Under the pieces are notes generated by a model. The model saw only the letters and a list, made by a program, of their open reading frames with translations, was not told the DNA's origin and did not search any database. From Pisolithus tinctorius (lineage: Eukaryota; Basidiomycota; Agaricomycetes; Boletales; Pisolithaceae), in assembly GCA_024663395.1 (NCBI GenBank), contig JANFAH010000009.1, forward strand, positions 124,001 to 188,000: a stretch of DNA of 64,000 bases, written 5' to 3'. Shown here in pieces: positions 21,024 to 32,365 of the stretch; within the stretch, counting starts at the first letter, position 1, and each line of letters starts with the position of its first letter. The translations under genes were made by a program, and so were the position numbers.

Positions 21024-21650
21024 CTAGTGGGGGGTTGATGTGACTGAACTGACCTCAGTCCCCTTGCTAAGTCCCTCTGTGTAATCTCCTTCCAACCCTA
21101 GGTCCAATTCTAGTGTCTCAAACACTGAGGGACCCAGTGACTCAACCCAGTCATCAATGCATGTGTTGGACTCTTTGCTCTCAGATGGTAGCTTGACAGG
21201 TGAGTCTGAGTAATTGTAAGGTGGGACTATGGGGTCACATGGGGAGTTGACAGACCCAGGGGTCGAGTCAATGAGGTGTTCAGGGGTTGGCTTGCCTCTG
21301 ATGACAGGTAGGACCCTTTCCAATGACCCTGGCCTGACCTCCAACAGGTTATGAGATGTAGTGGCTGCTATTGGGTAATCAGGGGTGGGCCATGAGCCAA
21401 TCTCTGATGTGACAGGGATCTTGATCTGGGGGGCAGGTGCAAGCACATGACACAAGGTTGACCTCATCTCAATGACCTGTGGAACCAGTCTTGGTGGCAC
21501 TTGCTCAAGTCTTGATGCATTGCACTGGGCATGAGGGCCAAGGGGGACACTCCAGGAGTTGATGGCACATGTCTCTGCAATCTTTGGAGTGAGTGGATGA
21601 AACACAATGGGAGTCTGGGCACTGTCACACACCAAAGGTGTTGTGGACAT
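21024..21650 (-). CDS. Unknown ORF of repeat U (208 aa)
   Basis: It starts MSTTPLVCDSAQTPI and is rich in Pro, Ser and Thr with an acidic end (LELDLGLEGDYTEGLS). It resembles no family I know. The start context (ATG at 21648-21650) and the first nine codons are conserved in U copy 2 at 32340-32370, where the frame is cut at the boundary. The divergent partner frame begins beyond the foldback element, so the 210 bp upstream would have been a shared promoter. Confidence 0.35.
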   Translation of the reverse strand: MSTTPLVCDSAQTPIVFHPLTPKIAETCAINSWSVPLGPHAQCNASRLEQVPPRLVPQVIEMRSTLCHVLAPAPQIKIPVTSEIGSWPTPDYPIAATTSHNLLEVRPGSLERVLPVIRGKPTPEHLIDSTPGSVNSPCDPIVPPYNYSDSPVKLPSESKESNTCIDDWVESLGPSVFETLELDLGLEGDYTEGLSKGTEVSSVTSTPH

Positions 21651-21868
21651 GGTTACAGCTGACTCTGCCTAACTTGTTGATGAGTTGTGCACAACACCCA
21701 TGAATGCATATGAAGACTAAAGCCCTCATATGTAGAAAGACTGCTGGATGTTAGCAGTCATCCTTTGCACAAGAACAAGTCATCAGTGCTAAAGAGAAGA
21801 GAGGAAGCAAGTTAAGCATGCATTAAAAGTTTTTAGTGCCCATGTATGGCATTCTGGTTTTCATCATA

Positions 21869-23440
21869 CAGTGAGGGACAAAAGCATTGCAATGTTTGTG
21901 AGGTGGGACTTGCTGCTGATGTAGCTTGGGCTATTCTGCACAGATAATCATGATACCTGTACCAATGGAAAGGGGTGAGTCTAAGCTTTCCAGAGCACTA
22001 AGGATCAGTCCAAACAAAGCAATACATGCAGAGATACACCCTATTCTTTCTGAAAAGTGCATTGCAACACTTTTGTCCCTGACTGGTGAAAGAGTGAAAA
22101 GTGACCTTTTGATGGGATTGAGGGCATGAAGGATGGGAAAATATGATTACATAATGAACCACATGATCATCTAGATGATTTGTCAGCATGTAAACAATGA
22201 CAAACATTGGACTTGTACCATTAACCCTCCCTCTTTTACCACAACTCATGAAATCATCTCTCTAGCTCACATGGTCATTTTCCCAAGGAATTCTTATCAA
22301 ATACTGGTGGCCACCACAGTGCACCAGTATAACATGCTCTCAGAACCATTAGTCCCTTAAAAAACCTGCTGTCAGTCATTTCCTGGACTGTTTCCTCCCT
22401 CATGCCTGATGTGGTCTGGGACTAATCAGTACTTGGAAGGCTGAAAATGTTATGGAGGTCAATCTGGCACTTCAGAACATGATGTACAAACCAGTCCCCT
22501 CTCAACTAATTCATTTCTGGCACAGGAACACTGGTATGGAAGTTGGGGTGAGACAAAACCTCCTTGTGCTCTGAGCACCATAAAAGGGTTCACTAGATCT
22601 TGCTCTGATCTGAACTGTAGATGACTGGGGAAGGATTATTTGGTCATATGTGACCAAAGGCAATATTCAGGGCCAGATGGAAGCACAGGATGCTGCTCCA
22701 TGGCAGTTCAGTAGCATATCCTTCTGATGACACCCAGGGGTAAAGAGGATTTTGTCTTGCCCTAACTTCCATACCACTGTCCCTGTGCCAGAAATGCATT
22801 AGTTGAGAGGGGACTGGTTTGTACATCATGTTCTGAAGTGCCAGATTGACCTCCATAACATTTTCAGCCTTCCAAGTACTGATTAGTCCCAGAACACATC
22901 AGGCATGGGGGGAGAAACAGTCCAGGAAATGACTGACAGCAGGTTTTTTAAGGGACTGGTGGTTCTGAGAGCATGTTATACTGATGGCACTGTGGTGGCC
23001 ACCAGTATTTGATAAGAATTCCTTGGGAAAATGACCATGTGAGCTAGAGAGATGATTTCATGAGTTGTGGTAAAAGAGGGAGGGTTAATGGTACAAGTCC
23101 AATGTTTGTCATTGTTTACATGCTGACAAATCATCTAGATGATCATGTGGTTCATTATGTAATCATATTTTCCCATCCTTCATGCCCTCAATCCCATCAA
23201 AAGGTCACTTTTCACTCTTTCACCAGTCAGGGACAAAAGTGTTGCAATGCACTTTTCAGAAAGAATAGGGTGTATCTCTGCATGTATTGCTTTGTTTGGA
23301 CTGATCCTTAGTGCTCTGGAAAGCTTAGACTCACCCCTTTCCATTGGTACAGGTATCATGATTATCTGTGCAGAATAGCCCAAGCTACATCAGCAGCAAG
23401 TCCCACCTCACAAACATTGCAATGCTTTTGTCCCTTACTG
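21869..23440. mobile_element. Foldback element FB-0, Tc1-type ends (TSD TA)
   Basis: A 1,572-bp element with ends CAGTGAGGGACAAAAGCATT, flanked by TA at 21867-21868 and 23441-23442. It is one large inverted repeat: the left arm (21869-22660) matches the right arm (22680-23440) in reverse, with a short unique centre. Internal reversed copies of the end motif (CAGTCAGGGACAAAAGTG-type) lie near 22066 and 23228. Identical 83- and 67-codon frames on opposite strands are mirror images of the arms. An empty site exists in U copy 2 near 32118 (GTTGTATCTCC). It encodes no transposase I can recognise; mobilisation in trans by a Tc1/mariner enzyme is inferred from the ends. Confidence 0.9.
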
Positions 23441-23442
23441 TA

Positions 23443-24070
23443 TCTCCACCATTTCCAAAGATATCAACTCCATTCTCACACTCACTTAAAGTTCTCAGCC
23501 ACACCATTCTGCCTTCCAAATTTGGAGAGGCTCCTCACACCCTACACACAGCACTCCATCCATCAGATGCTCATTTCACTAAGTCCATCAGATATGGCCA
23601 TCTCTTCATCAACCATCTCACTTGTCTCTTTTGCCAGAGACAGTGGCTATGTATATCTGCCAGGCATTCCCACCAGCTTCTGTCCTGAAGCCCCTTGGTT
23701 TGTTCCATCATTGTCAGCTCTGTCTCATCCCATGCAGCTTGGTCAGCATGTTCTCCTTGTCAGTATGACTTCCAGAAGGATGTTCTTTGGTTGCCTCAGG
23801 TCTGTCACTCAGTTAGAAAGGTCTTATGTGGTCATTTCAGTCTCCCCAGTTGATGAAGCATATGGATCATTCCTCCCTGCTCCCTGCAACATCTTTATTC
23901 CAATCTTGTCCATCATTCTCCCCACATTGCAACAGCTGCAGCATAATCTACTGTTCTCCAGCCTCCCTGATTGCATTCATGACAAGTATGATGTGCATCT
24001 TGCCTTTTTACTGCAAGATTCAGCAGAAGACATCCCCCCTTCTCCTCCACCATCAGAGCCCCATTCATGA
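23443..24070 (+). CDS. Unknown ORF of repeat U (C-terminal ~209 aa)
   Basis: This frame is conserved in U copy 2 on the minus strand (31483-31950). Shared blocks are ARDSGYVYLPGIPTS, HPMQLGQHVLL, SVTQLERSYVVIS, LQQLQHNLLFSSLPD and EDIPPSPP. Conservation at protein level across two decayed copies suggests a once-functional gene. Its upstream end was cut by FB-0. I recognise no domain and assign no function. Confidence 0.4.
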
Positions 24071-24170
24071 AGCTTTTGTTAACTTCACTGAGAGGATGAA
24101 AGGGTAGGAGATGCAATCACCTATGCTCCCATTGCCCCACAGACCCCCAACACCCTAGCCCTTTGACACC

Positions 24171-24755
24171 TGCCACAACCATGCCTGGACCACCCTAGAC
24201 TGGCTCTACCATGGTCTTGACTGGTCTCATCCAACCCTTGCCCCAGTCCTGGCCTTTACCCTTAGACCCAGAAACATGTTAGCTTGTGAGGCACTGCAAG
24301 GCAGCGCCCAATCAAGTTGTCTGCTCAGTTGGTACCAGATCAGTGTAATACCTGGCCCAGCCACAAGTCCTGCCCCAGTTCCCAGTAAATCCTTTGTTCA
24401 TAGTTTTGCTTGATAATATTCTTTGTAACATTACTTACCAATCCATTTACCAATCATCACTGTACCAGTGCAGACTGGTCTCTGGTGCTATGTTACACCT
24501 ACTTTACCTCTAGTATTTAAGCCATAGGATAAACTGTTTAGCCTCAGTCTGAAATCAAGCTAGTCTTGTCTAACCTGGTCCCCTCTGTTCTCTGTCCTCT
24601 GCCTCTTGACCAGACTATGGCCCATGCAAGGGAATAGCACTGTGCCTTCAGTTGCTAAGTCCAATAGTCCAAAACAATCCAGTATCTCATATTACCCTCT
24701 GAACCCTGGCCAGACTCCAGACCAGCCTTGGACCAGTGACAAACTGGACTTAACA
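24171..24755 (+). repeat. 5' LTR (family H) of chromovirus Y
   Basis: 585 bp from TGCCACAACCATGCC to GGACTTAACA, preceded by the duplication ACACC at 24166-24170. It aligns with 29192-29739 (plus), 28809-29191 (minus), 36152-36345 (plus, 3' part) and 6858-9130 (minus). CpG is nearly absent. Confidence 0.85.
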
Positions 24756-24819
24756 GTATTTCAGACTCACACTTTTGTGGGTCACCCTCCCATCTAAACC
24801 TCAGAAATACCTTCTCAGC

Positions 24820-25812
24820 ATGCCTACTCAAACTCAAACCCAAGCAGCATGGGTACATGCTACCACAAACCCAGATTCCTCCTCAGCAGTCAACTTGCAC
24901 CACACCACTGCCCTGGTGTCCTTAGGGACAGCCAGAAGGCTGCCTGGTGAAGTCAGTAACTTCAGGGGCTTCTCAGCCCATAAATGCACTACACCCATCC
25001 CTAATTGACCTCCTGCACCCACTAATGATATGGATGATGAACTGGACCCAGATGAACCAGATGACTTCAATCCCAGTGGTGATGACCCTGGTGATGATGG
25101 TCCTGGCAACAACAGGCCAGGAGATGACCTGGATAATGATGATGAAGAACCCCTCCCAGAAGATGATGTCAAGCCTGGTGTAACCATGCTTGACAATCTC
25201 ATGAAAGCTATAGAACTCCTTGCATGTAATGCTCACACCAGCTCTGAATCATCCTCCAGAACCAAGTTGCATGAACTGGACACCTTTGATGGGACAGACC
25301 CAAAGAAGCTGCATGCATTTCTTATCCAGTGCAAACTCAACTTCTGGGACCAGCCCTGGGCCTTTTGAAGTGATCATGCCAAGGTCACTTTCACACAGTC
25401 ATTCCTGAAAGGGATGGCTCTTGAGTGGTTTGAACCAGACCTACTTGGGACTGAAGACCCAGAGGACTGGCCCTACTGGATGGATTCTTGGAAGGAATTC
25501 ATCATAGAACTCCAGACCACCTTTGGACCCCATGACCCAGTGGCTGACACTGAAAGCCAGCTAGACCACCTTCAGATGAAAGACAATCACTGGGTCAACA
25601 AGTACATGGTCAAGTTCAACCAGTTGGCCTCCCAGGTCCAGGGATACAGTGATGGCACCCTGTGCCACTTCTTCTACACTGATCTCCCTGACCACATCAA
25701 GGATGAGGTCTGCCAGGTTGGCAAACCCAGAACCTTGCATGAACTTTGCCACCTAGCTCAGGAGATTGACACACTACTGGGAATGCAAGGAGGAAGTTCA
25801 GTGGCCCAGTAA
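24820..25812 (+). pseudogene. Chromovirus Y gag
   Basis: The frame opens MPTQTQTQAAWVH, passes an acidic Asp/Glu/Pro/Gly-rich stretch (DDELDPDEPDDF), then the gypsy capsid region (LHELDTFDGTDPKKLHAFL, FLKGMALEWFEPDLL, FNQLASQVQGYSDG). Two in-frame TGA codons (25006-25008 and 25366-25368) sit where Arg is expected (AF-R-SDHAKV), so both look like CGA to TGA changes. A frame change near 25780 leads into the zinc-knuckle/pol frame. Confidence 0.85.
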
Positions 25813-28741
25813 ACACCAGGGGTCATCCCCTGGTAACAAGTCAACTCCCAACCCTGGTCACAACACCCAGTCTAAGCCCAGTCAGGAGAAATCCAAGACC
25901 AGCAATAACTCTGGAAATGGCAACTCCAGTAACCAGTCTTCATCTAAATCCACCTCAACTGGTCAGACCAGCACTAACACATCCAAGCTGGACTTGAGCA
26001 AGTTGGGAAAGGATGGCAAGTTGACACCAGAGGAGTGCAAGCATTGTAAAGACAACAACCTCTGCATGTTTTGTGGGGGCACCAGACATTTCACAGATAA
26101 GTGTCCCAAGAAAGCCAGGAAAGCCAAAGCTCATGCTGTGGCCACCTCTGAGGCAGCACCAGCCTCAACCTCAGGCTCTGCCCCCAAGGCAAAAAAAATA
26201 GGTAGTGGCTCTCAGGACTCTGCACAGACTGAGAGCTGTGTTGACTCCAGCTGTGCACTCATGGAGGCTCATCTCAATGTGTCTGCTCTTTCCAATCCAA
26301 ATTCATTAACTCCCTATGTTTCTATTGTCAGTCACAGTTTGCCCTGGTTTTGTACTCTAGTGGACTCCAGTTCCACACATAGTTTTATAGATAAAGAATT
26401 TTCCAATCAACACTCATTTAACCCTTACTCCATACCCCCTATCCAACTCTGGCTCATTGATGGGTCATCAAACTTCATTATCACTCAAGCAGTAGATCTT
26501 TCAGTTCAGTTTGCAACCAGCAATGTCACCCTGGTAACCCTGTTCTTAGCCCTGTTGGATTCTGAATGTAAGATGGTCCTTGGACATGACTGGCTCACCC
26601 GCTGCAATCCATTGATTGATTGGGTACTGAGCAGTCTAACTTTCCAGACACCTACAGTAGGAATGCCAACCCTGTTGACAACCCCTGCCACACCAGTCTT
26701 AACCAGTCTTCCCAATCCCAGTCTACCCAACCAACCCAACCCCAGCCCTGTGTCATCTGTACTGTCTGTCAACTCACTAGTTTGCACACCCCTGAAGGCT
26801 CCCCCTATTGCCCTGATCAATTCAGCTGCATATGTATGTACTTGCAAGCTAGAGGGATCCACCCAGTTCCAGCTTCACCTATGCCCACTGGACCTGGACC
26901 TGGCCTGGTCTGCCTCTACCAGCCCTCCACTGGACTTGGCTGGTGTACCAAAGGACTACCACAACTTTGCTGATGTCTTTAGCAAAGCCAAAGGATCTAC
27001 TTTCCCCCCACACTGGGAGTACAACCTTAAGATCAAACTGGAAGAAGGTACTACACCACCTGTTAGAACCATCTACTTGCTATCCCCAGTTGAGCTGCAA
27101 GCTCTCCAGGCATTCATTGTCAAAAACTTGACTACTGGTTTCATCTGGCCCACCTCTTCCCCCTACACTGCACCAGTCCCCTTTGTAAAGAAGAAGGATG
27201 GCTCACTCCAGTTATGTGTTGACTTCTGGGGCCCTAACAAGCTCACCAAGAAAGACCAGTATCCTTTACCACTAATATCTGATCTCCTTGACTCCCCTAG
27301 TTGTGCTAAGATATACACTAAAATCAACCTGAGACATGCATACCACCTCATCCAGATTGCACCTGGTGATGAGTGGAAAACAGCCTTCAGGATGTGCTAT
27401 GGGTCATATGAGTGGTTGGTGATGCCTTTTGGTCTTACCAATGCCCCAGCCACCTTCCAGTGGTTTGTCAATTCAATCTTTGCAGATATGCTAGATGTCT
27501 GTGTCATCATCTACCTCAATGACATCTTAATCTATTCTGGAGATGAGTCTTCACACAAGCAACATATCCAGGAGGTTCTTCACTGGCTCCAGTTGCATGG
27601 CCTATATGCCAAACCAGAGAAATGTGAATTTCACTCAGACTCTGTGGAATACCTGGGCTACCACTTGTCCCCAACTGGCCTTACCACGTCCTCAGAAATA
27701 GTCAAAGCCATCTGCAACTGGCCTGAGCCCTGGAAGGTAAAGGACATTCAGTCCTTCCTGGGCTTCACCAATTTCTATCACTGGTTCATTTTCAACTACT
27801 CAGACATCATGGTACCTTTAACCTGGTTGACATGCAAAGGTGCTCTCTGGAACTTCCCTGAGGAGTGCCACCAGTCTTTCAACAAACTCAAGCAGGCCTT
27901 CACTTCTGCCCCAGTCCTAACTCATTTTCCCCCAGATGCTCCTATTACTGTCAAGACTGATGCATCTGACTATGCCATAGCTGGTATGTTGTCCATCACC
28001 AGTGGTGATGGTCAAATCTGGCTAGTCACATTCTACTCTCACACCTTAACAGCCCTGGAGTTAAGCTATGACACCCATGATAAGGAATTACTCATGATCT
28101 TTGAGGCATTCTGGACATGGCAGCATTACTTGGAAGGCTCTGCAGTACCAGTTGATGTTGTCACCAATCATAAGAACCTGGAGTACTTCTCCACTTCAAA
28201 GGTATTGACCTGGTGCTAGGTGTGCTGGTCTGAATTTCTGTCACAATTCAATGTGATTATCCAGTTCAGACCTGGAAAACTTGGCACTAAGCCTGATGCC
28301 CTAACTAGACAATGGGACATCTACCCCAAAGAGGGGGATAGTGACTACACCCAGGTCAACCCACAAAACCTCAGACCAGTCTTCATGCAGGAACAGCTAG
28401 CCACCTCCCTGCATGCCACCTACCTCAAGTACCTGGTCCTACATGCTGTTGCACTAATGGATGTGGAGAAGTTACACAATGATATTCTCTCTGCCTTACC
28501 CTCAGACCCAGTCACCCAAGTCCAGTCCTCAGACACATCAGATTCCCAGTGGTCAGTTGATGACACCAGCTTCCTATGCCTAGATGGAAGAATCTATGTA
28601 CTGGACTCTAATGACCTTCATCTCCATGTCTTGAGGTTCAAGCATGATCATCCTTTATCTGGCCACTTTGGCCAAAACAGAACTCTAGAGCTCATCCAGC
28701 ACAAATACACTTGGCCTGGCCTAAGGACATTTGTCAAGGAC
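25766..28741 (+). pseudogene. Chromovirus Y pol: zinc knuckle, protease, RT, RNase H, integrase N-domain
   Basis: Domains in order: CCHC knuckle (CMFCGGTRHFTDKC), protease ([13 protein letters not shown]), RT ([53 protein letters not shown]), RNase H (APITVKTDASDYA), then the start of the integrase zinc region (HPLSGHFGQNRTLELI). The RT catalytic YLDD reads YLND, so it is inactive as read. A TAG at 28217-28219 interrupts the RNase H end. The frame is lost at 28742, where a Tc1-type fragment begins. Except for these lesions, 817 codons are open, although almost no CpG remains. Confidence 0.92.
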
Positions 28742-28743
28742 TA

Positions 28744-28806
28744 CAGTGAGGGACAAAAGCATTGCAATGTTTGTGAGGTGTGACTTGCTGCTGATGTAGC
28801 TCAGGC
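28744..28806 (+). mobile_element. Foldback fragment FB-1 (63 bp) in chromovirus Y pol
   Basis: It carries only the first 63 bp of the foldback end (CAGTGAGGGACAAAAGC...CTCAGGC) between TA dinucleotides. It is followed at once by reversed LTR H sequence, not by the rest of the element. It marks the left breakpoint of the inverted 3' half of Y. Confidence 0.75.
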
Positions 28807-28808
28807 TA

Positions 28809-29191
28809 TTGATTGATTTCAGACTGAGGCTAAACAGTTTATCCTATGGCTTAAATACTAGAGGTAAAGTAGGTGTAATGTAGCACTGGAGACTGGTCTG
28901 CACTGGTACAGTGATGATTGGTAAATGGATTGGTAAGTAATGTTACAAAGAATATTATCAAGCAAAACTATGAACAAAGGATTTACCAGGAACTGGGGTG
29001 GGACTTGTGGCTGGGCCAGGTATTACACCAGTCCAGTACCAACTGAGCAGACAACTTGATTGGGCACTGCCTTGCAGTGCCTCACAAGCTAACATGTTTC
29101 TGGGTCTAAGGGTAAAGGCCAGGACTGGGGCAAGGGTTGGATGAGACTGGTCAAGACTGGGGTAGAGCTGGTCTAGGGTGGTCCAGGCATG
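28809..29191 (-). repeat. Part of the 3' LTR (H) of chromovirus Y, inverted
   Basis: Minus-oriented H sequence running from the position equivalent to the foldback insertion point up to GGCATG. It continues at 29740-29753 (GCATGGTCGTGACA) after the LTR insertion. Together with 36152-36345 it makes one H LTR. Confidence 0.8.
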
Positions 29192-29739
29192 TGTCATGAC
29201 CATGTCTAGACCACCCTAGACCAGCCTCACCCAACCCTTGCCCCAGTCCTGGCCTTAACCCTTCAACCCAGAAATGTGTTAGCTTGTGAGGCACTGCAAG
29301 GCAGTGCCCAATCAAGTTGTCTGCTCAGTTGGTACCAGGCCAGTGTAGCACCTGCTCCAGCCACAGGTCCTGCCCCAGTTCCTGGTAATCCTTTGTTCAT
29401 AGTCTTGCTTGATAATATTCTTTGTAACATTACTTACCAATCAGTTTATCAACCATTGCTGTACCAGCACCAACTGGTCTCCAGTGCTATGTTACCCTTT
29501 GGTTACCTCTAGTATTTAAGCTGTAGGATAATCTGTTTAGCCTCAGTCTGAAATCAACTTAGTCTTGTCTTAACCCAGTCCCTCTGATCTCTGTCTCCTG
29601 CCTCTCAACCAGACTATGGCCCATGCAAGGGAATAGTGCTGCACCTTCAGTCACTAAGTCCAACAGTCCAACCCTCTAGTTCCTTGTCTACCTTCTGACC
29701 CCTGACCAGCTTTGGACCAGTGAAGACCTGGACTTAACA
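29192..29739 (+). mobile_element. Solo LTR H inserted head-to-head in another LTR H (TSD GCATG)
   Basis: 548 bp from TGTCATGACCATG to GGACTTAACA, flanked by GCATG at 29187-29191 and 29740-29744. Because it entered a minus-oriented H LTR close to its end, the pair forms an inverted repeat with arms of about 360-380 bp centred near 29195. Confidence 0.85.
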
Positions 29740-29869
29740 GCATGGTCGTGACAGTATTCCCCTCTTGGAGCCAAGCCCATGAGGCTCCAATGAGGACAAT
29801 GCTGAGAATGAAATTTTGGTGTCTGACCTTGAAAACTGGTGGACTTAAGACTGGTTTCCTCACTTTGAC

Positions 29870-30484
29870 ATGTCCATTCACTGGTCCCAAACACCCTATG
29901 ACCAAGACCTCCTGCCTGACCTGACCTGGGTGACAAGTGTCAAGCTGCAGGTAGGCAGTGACAATGACAAGCAGACTATCCAGGGGAAGTTGGCTGAGCA
30001 CAAGAGGCACAAGGCAAAGGCACAGGAGGAAGCCCAGTTGGAGGCAGAGAGGCAGGAGCAAGCCTGGCTTGAAGAAGAGAGGGTGCATGCTGAGGCTGAG
30101 GTGCAGAGGCTAGAGGCTGTGTGCAGGGCTGAAGAGGCCAGGAAGGCAGTGGAGAGCTGGGTGGTTCAACTGGGGCCAAGTCAAATGTGGAGGTGATGAA
30201 CCCCTAGTGAGTAATGGCCAAGTGACTGACAGGTGACTGGCTGATACCTTCCCAGGTGTCTTCATTGTGCCCAGACAAACATGACCTGTCTGTGCAACAC
30301 TGATGGCAAGAAGAAGCACCTGGCCTGCAACCAGTGCAATGAGCTCAAGGAGCATTGCCAGTGGCTGGTCAAAGGTGAAACCAATCCAGGTGCCAGCCCA
30401 GCTGTTGACAAGGGAAAAAGGAAGGCAGATGTGACCTCCCCTCATGCTGGGGAGAAAAAGAATCAAGGTGGCCATCTGCCAAAG
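29870..30484 (+). pseudogene. Antisense ORF of chromovirus Y, 5' part
   Basis: Homologue of 9193-10250. Exon 1 encodes MSIHWSQTPYDQDLLPDL and the coiled coil (KAKAQEEAQLEAERQEQ). The intron has donor GTGAGT (about 30208) and acceptor TTCCCAG (30256). Exon 2 begins with the Cys cluster (CLHCAQTNMTCLCNT...HLACNQCNELKEHC). The Trp codon at the junction has become TAG. It is cut by repeat U at about 30485 and resumes at 32366. It now lies in the plus orientation because the 3' half of Y is inverted. Confidence 0.65.
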
Positions 30485-32365
30485 TACTCAAGGGCGTGGT
30501 GTGAGTCAAAGTGTGGAAAGGTGGTGAAAACCAACCAAAACCAACACAAAAGACAAATAATGTGCAAGTGGTGGTGTGCCACCACAGAACCTGGAGTGCA
30601 GAAAAACCTGATGTGGGGGGGACTTCAAGTAGAGTGCTCCTGGCACAAGTTGATGACAAGTTACACAGGAGAAGACAAGCAAGTGATAACTGGACTGGGG
30701 ATGCTGAACAGAGTGAAGGTGTTCAGCCAAAAGTATTCTGGAATAATGGACTTTGATAAAATGTGCTCCTGGCACAAGTTGATGACAAGTTATGCAGGAG
30801 TGGATGGATGACTAAGTGTGTGTGCTGACTAAGTGTGGGGATAAAGCTTCAGATAAATGATGGAGGCAGATAGACCCTTCTGAATGAGCCTCAACTACCA
30901 AGTATATGAATGATGACAGATAGACCCCTTCATGGAGCCTCAACTGTCAATGATGAGTTATGCACTGAACTGACTGCTGAGTGAATGGCTTCTGGTTCAC
31001 TTCATGATTGCTTGGGTTGTTGCTAAGTACATGGGGGTTTATATACTGTGGGGGGAGCACAGCTTGTGACAAACAAGGCACAAATGCTTGGTAAGTAATG
31101 AGTAAGGACTGAGTAATCATGATGAGTAAGCAAGAAATGAAAGGTAAGCAAGCAAAGAGGATTGGTAAGTATTGGCAATGAATGAGTCAAGGACAGTCAA
31201 AATATCACAGAACGAGTCAAACAGAGTCAGAAACTGAATAAGCACACTGATATCACATTAGGGGGTGGCAATGCAGGTCAGATCTTGGCAGAGACATCAC
31301 TAGACCCAAAAATGGCATGACAGATAGATGGTCTTTCCAGATAGGGAAGTATTAATTCCAGAATTGAAGGGCATGAGTCAGGTGTCAAAGGGGCTAGGGC
31401 ATTGGGGGTCTGTGGGGCAATGGGAGCAGTAAGCAACCATGTCTCCCACCCTTTCATCCTCTCAGCAAAGTTAACAAAAGCTTCATGGACAGGGCTCTGA
31501 TGGAGGAGGAGGAGAAGGGGGGATGTCTTCTGCTGGATCTTGCAGTAAGAAGGCAAGATGCATGTCATACTCATCATGGATGCAATCAGGGAGGCTGGAG
31601 AATAGTAGATTATGCTGCAGCTGTTGCAATGCAGGGAGAATGATGGATGAGATTGGAATAAAGATGGTGCAGGGAGCAGGGAGGAATGATCCATATGATT
31701 CATCAAGAGGGGAGACTGAAATGACCACATAAGACCTTTCTAACTGAGTGACAGACCTGAGGTGACCAAAGAATGTCCTTCTGGAACTCATACTGATGAG
31801 GAGAACATGCTGACCAAGCTGCATGGGATGAGACAGGGCTGACAACAACAAAATGAACCAGAGGGCTTCAGGATGGAGGCTGGTGGGAATGCCTGGCAGA
31901 TATACATAGCCACTGTCTCTGGCAAATGAGACAAGCAAGACAATCAACAAAAGAGGCAGCCATTATTGATGGACTTAGCAAAATGAGCATCTGATGGATG
32001 GAGTGCTGTAGAAATGCATAGAGTGCAAGGATCCTCTCCAAATTTGGAAGGCAGAATCACATGGCTGAGCACTTTAAGCAAGTGTGAGAATGGAGTTGAT
32101 ATCTTTGGAAATGGTGGAGATACAACAAAAACTGGAATGCTGTACACAGGCACTAAGAACCCTTAATGCACACTTAACTCACTTCCTCATTTCTCTTCAG
32201 CACTGATGACTTGTTCTTGTGTGAAGGATGACTGCTCACATCCAGCAGTCTTTCTATGCATGAGGCCTTTAGTCTTCATCTGCATGGCATGGGCATTGTG
32301 CACAACTCATTGACAAGTTAGGCAGAGTCAGCTGTAACCATGTCCACAACACCTTTGGTGTGTGA
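30485..32365. mobile_element. Repeat U, copy 2, inserted in the antisense ORF of Y
   Basis: The inverted counterpart of 36605-36351, 24165-23443 and 21866-21650, without the foldback insertion. It interrupts the antisense ORF between VTSPHAGEKK and the GDKEDDIG segment. The exact ends and duplication were not resolved. It contains an uninterrupted site matching the FB-0 target (near 32118). The left part (30790-31260) is AT-rich with loose GTAAGTA-type repeats and no ORF. Confidence 0.6.
31278..31950 (-). pseudogene. Unknown ORF of repeat U copy 2
   Basis: Homologue of 23443-24070, split over two minus-strand frames (31483-31950 and 31278-31730). The shared block HEAFVNFAERMKGWE extends into a tail ending SSDVSAKI. 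The frame change suggests decay. Function unknown. Confidence 0.35.

Larger units (their letters stand above)
20863..24170. mobile_element. Unclassified dispersed repeat U, copy 1 left part
   Basis: This segment has an inverted second copy at about 30485-32365, and continues at 36351-36605 on the far side of chromovirus Y (shared duplication ACACC at 24166-24170 and 36346-36350). It holds two divergent frames (21024-21650 minus; 23443-24070 plus) separated by a foldback insertion. No TIR, LTR or known transposase motif was recognised, so the class is open. Confidence 0.6.

Noticed and set aside
21926..23383. Small paired genes on both strands within the foldback element
   Set aside because: The identical 83- and 67-codon frames are mirror images of inverted arms; no domain is recognised.
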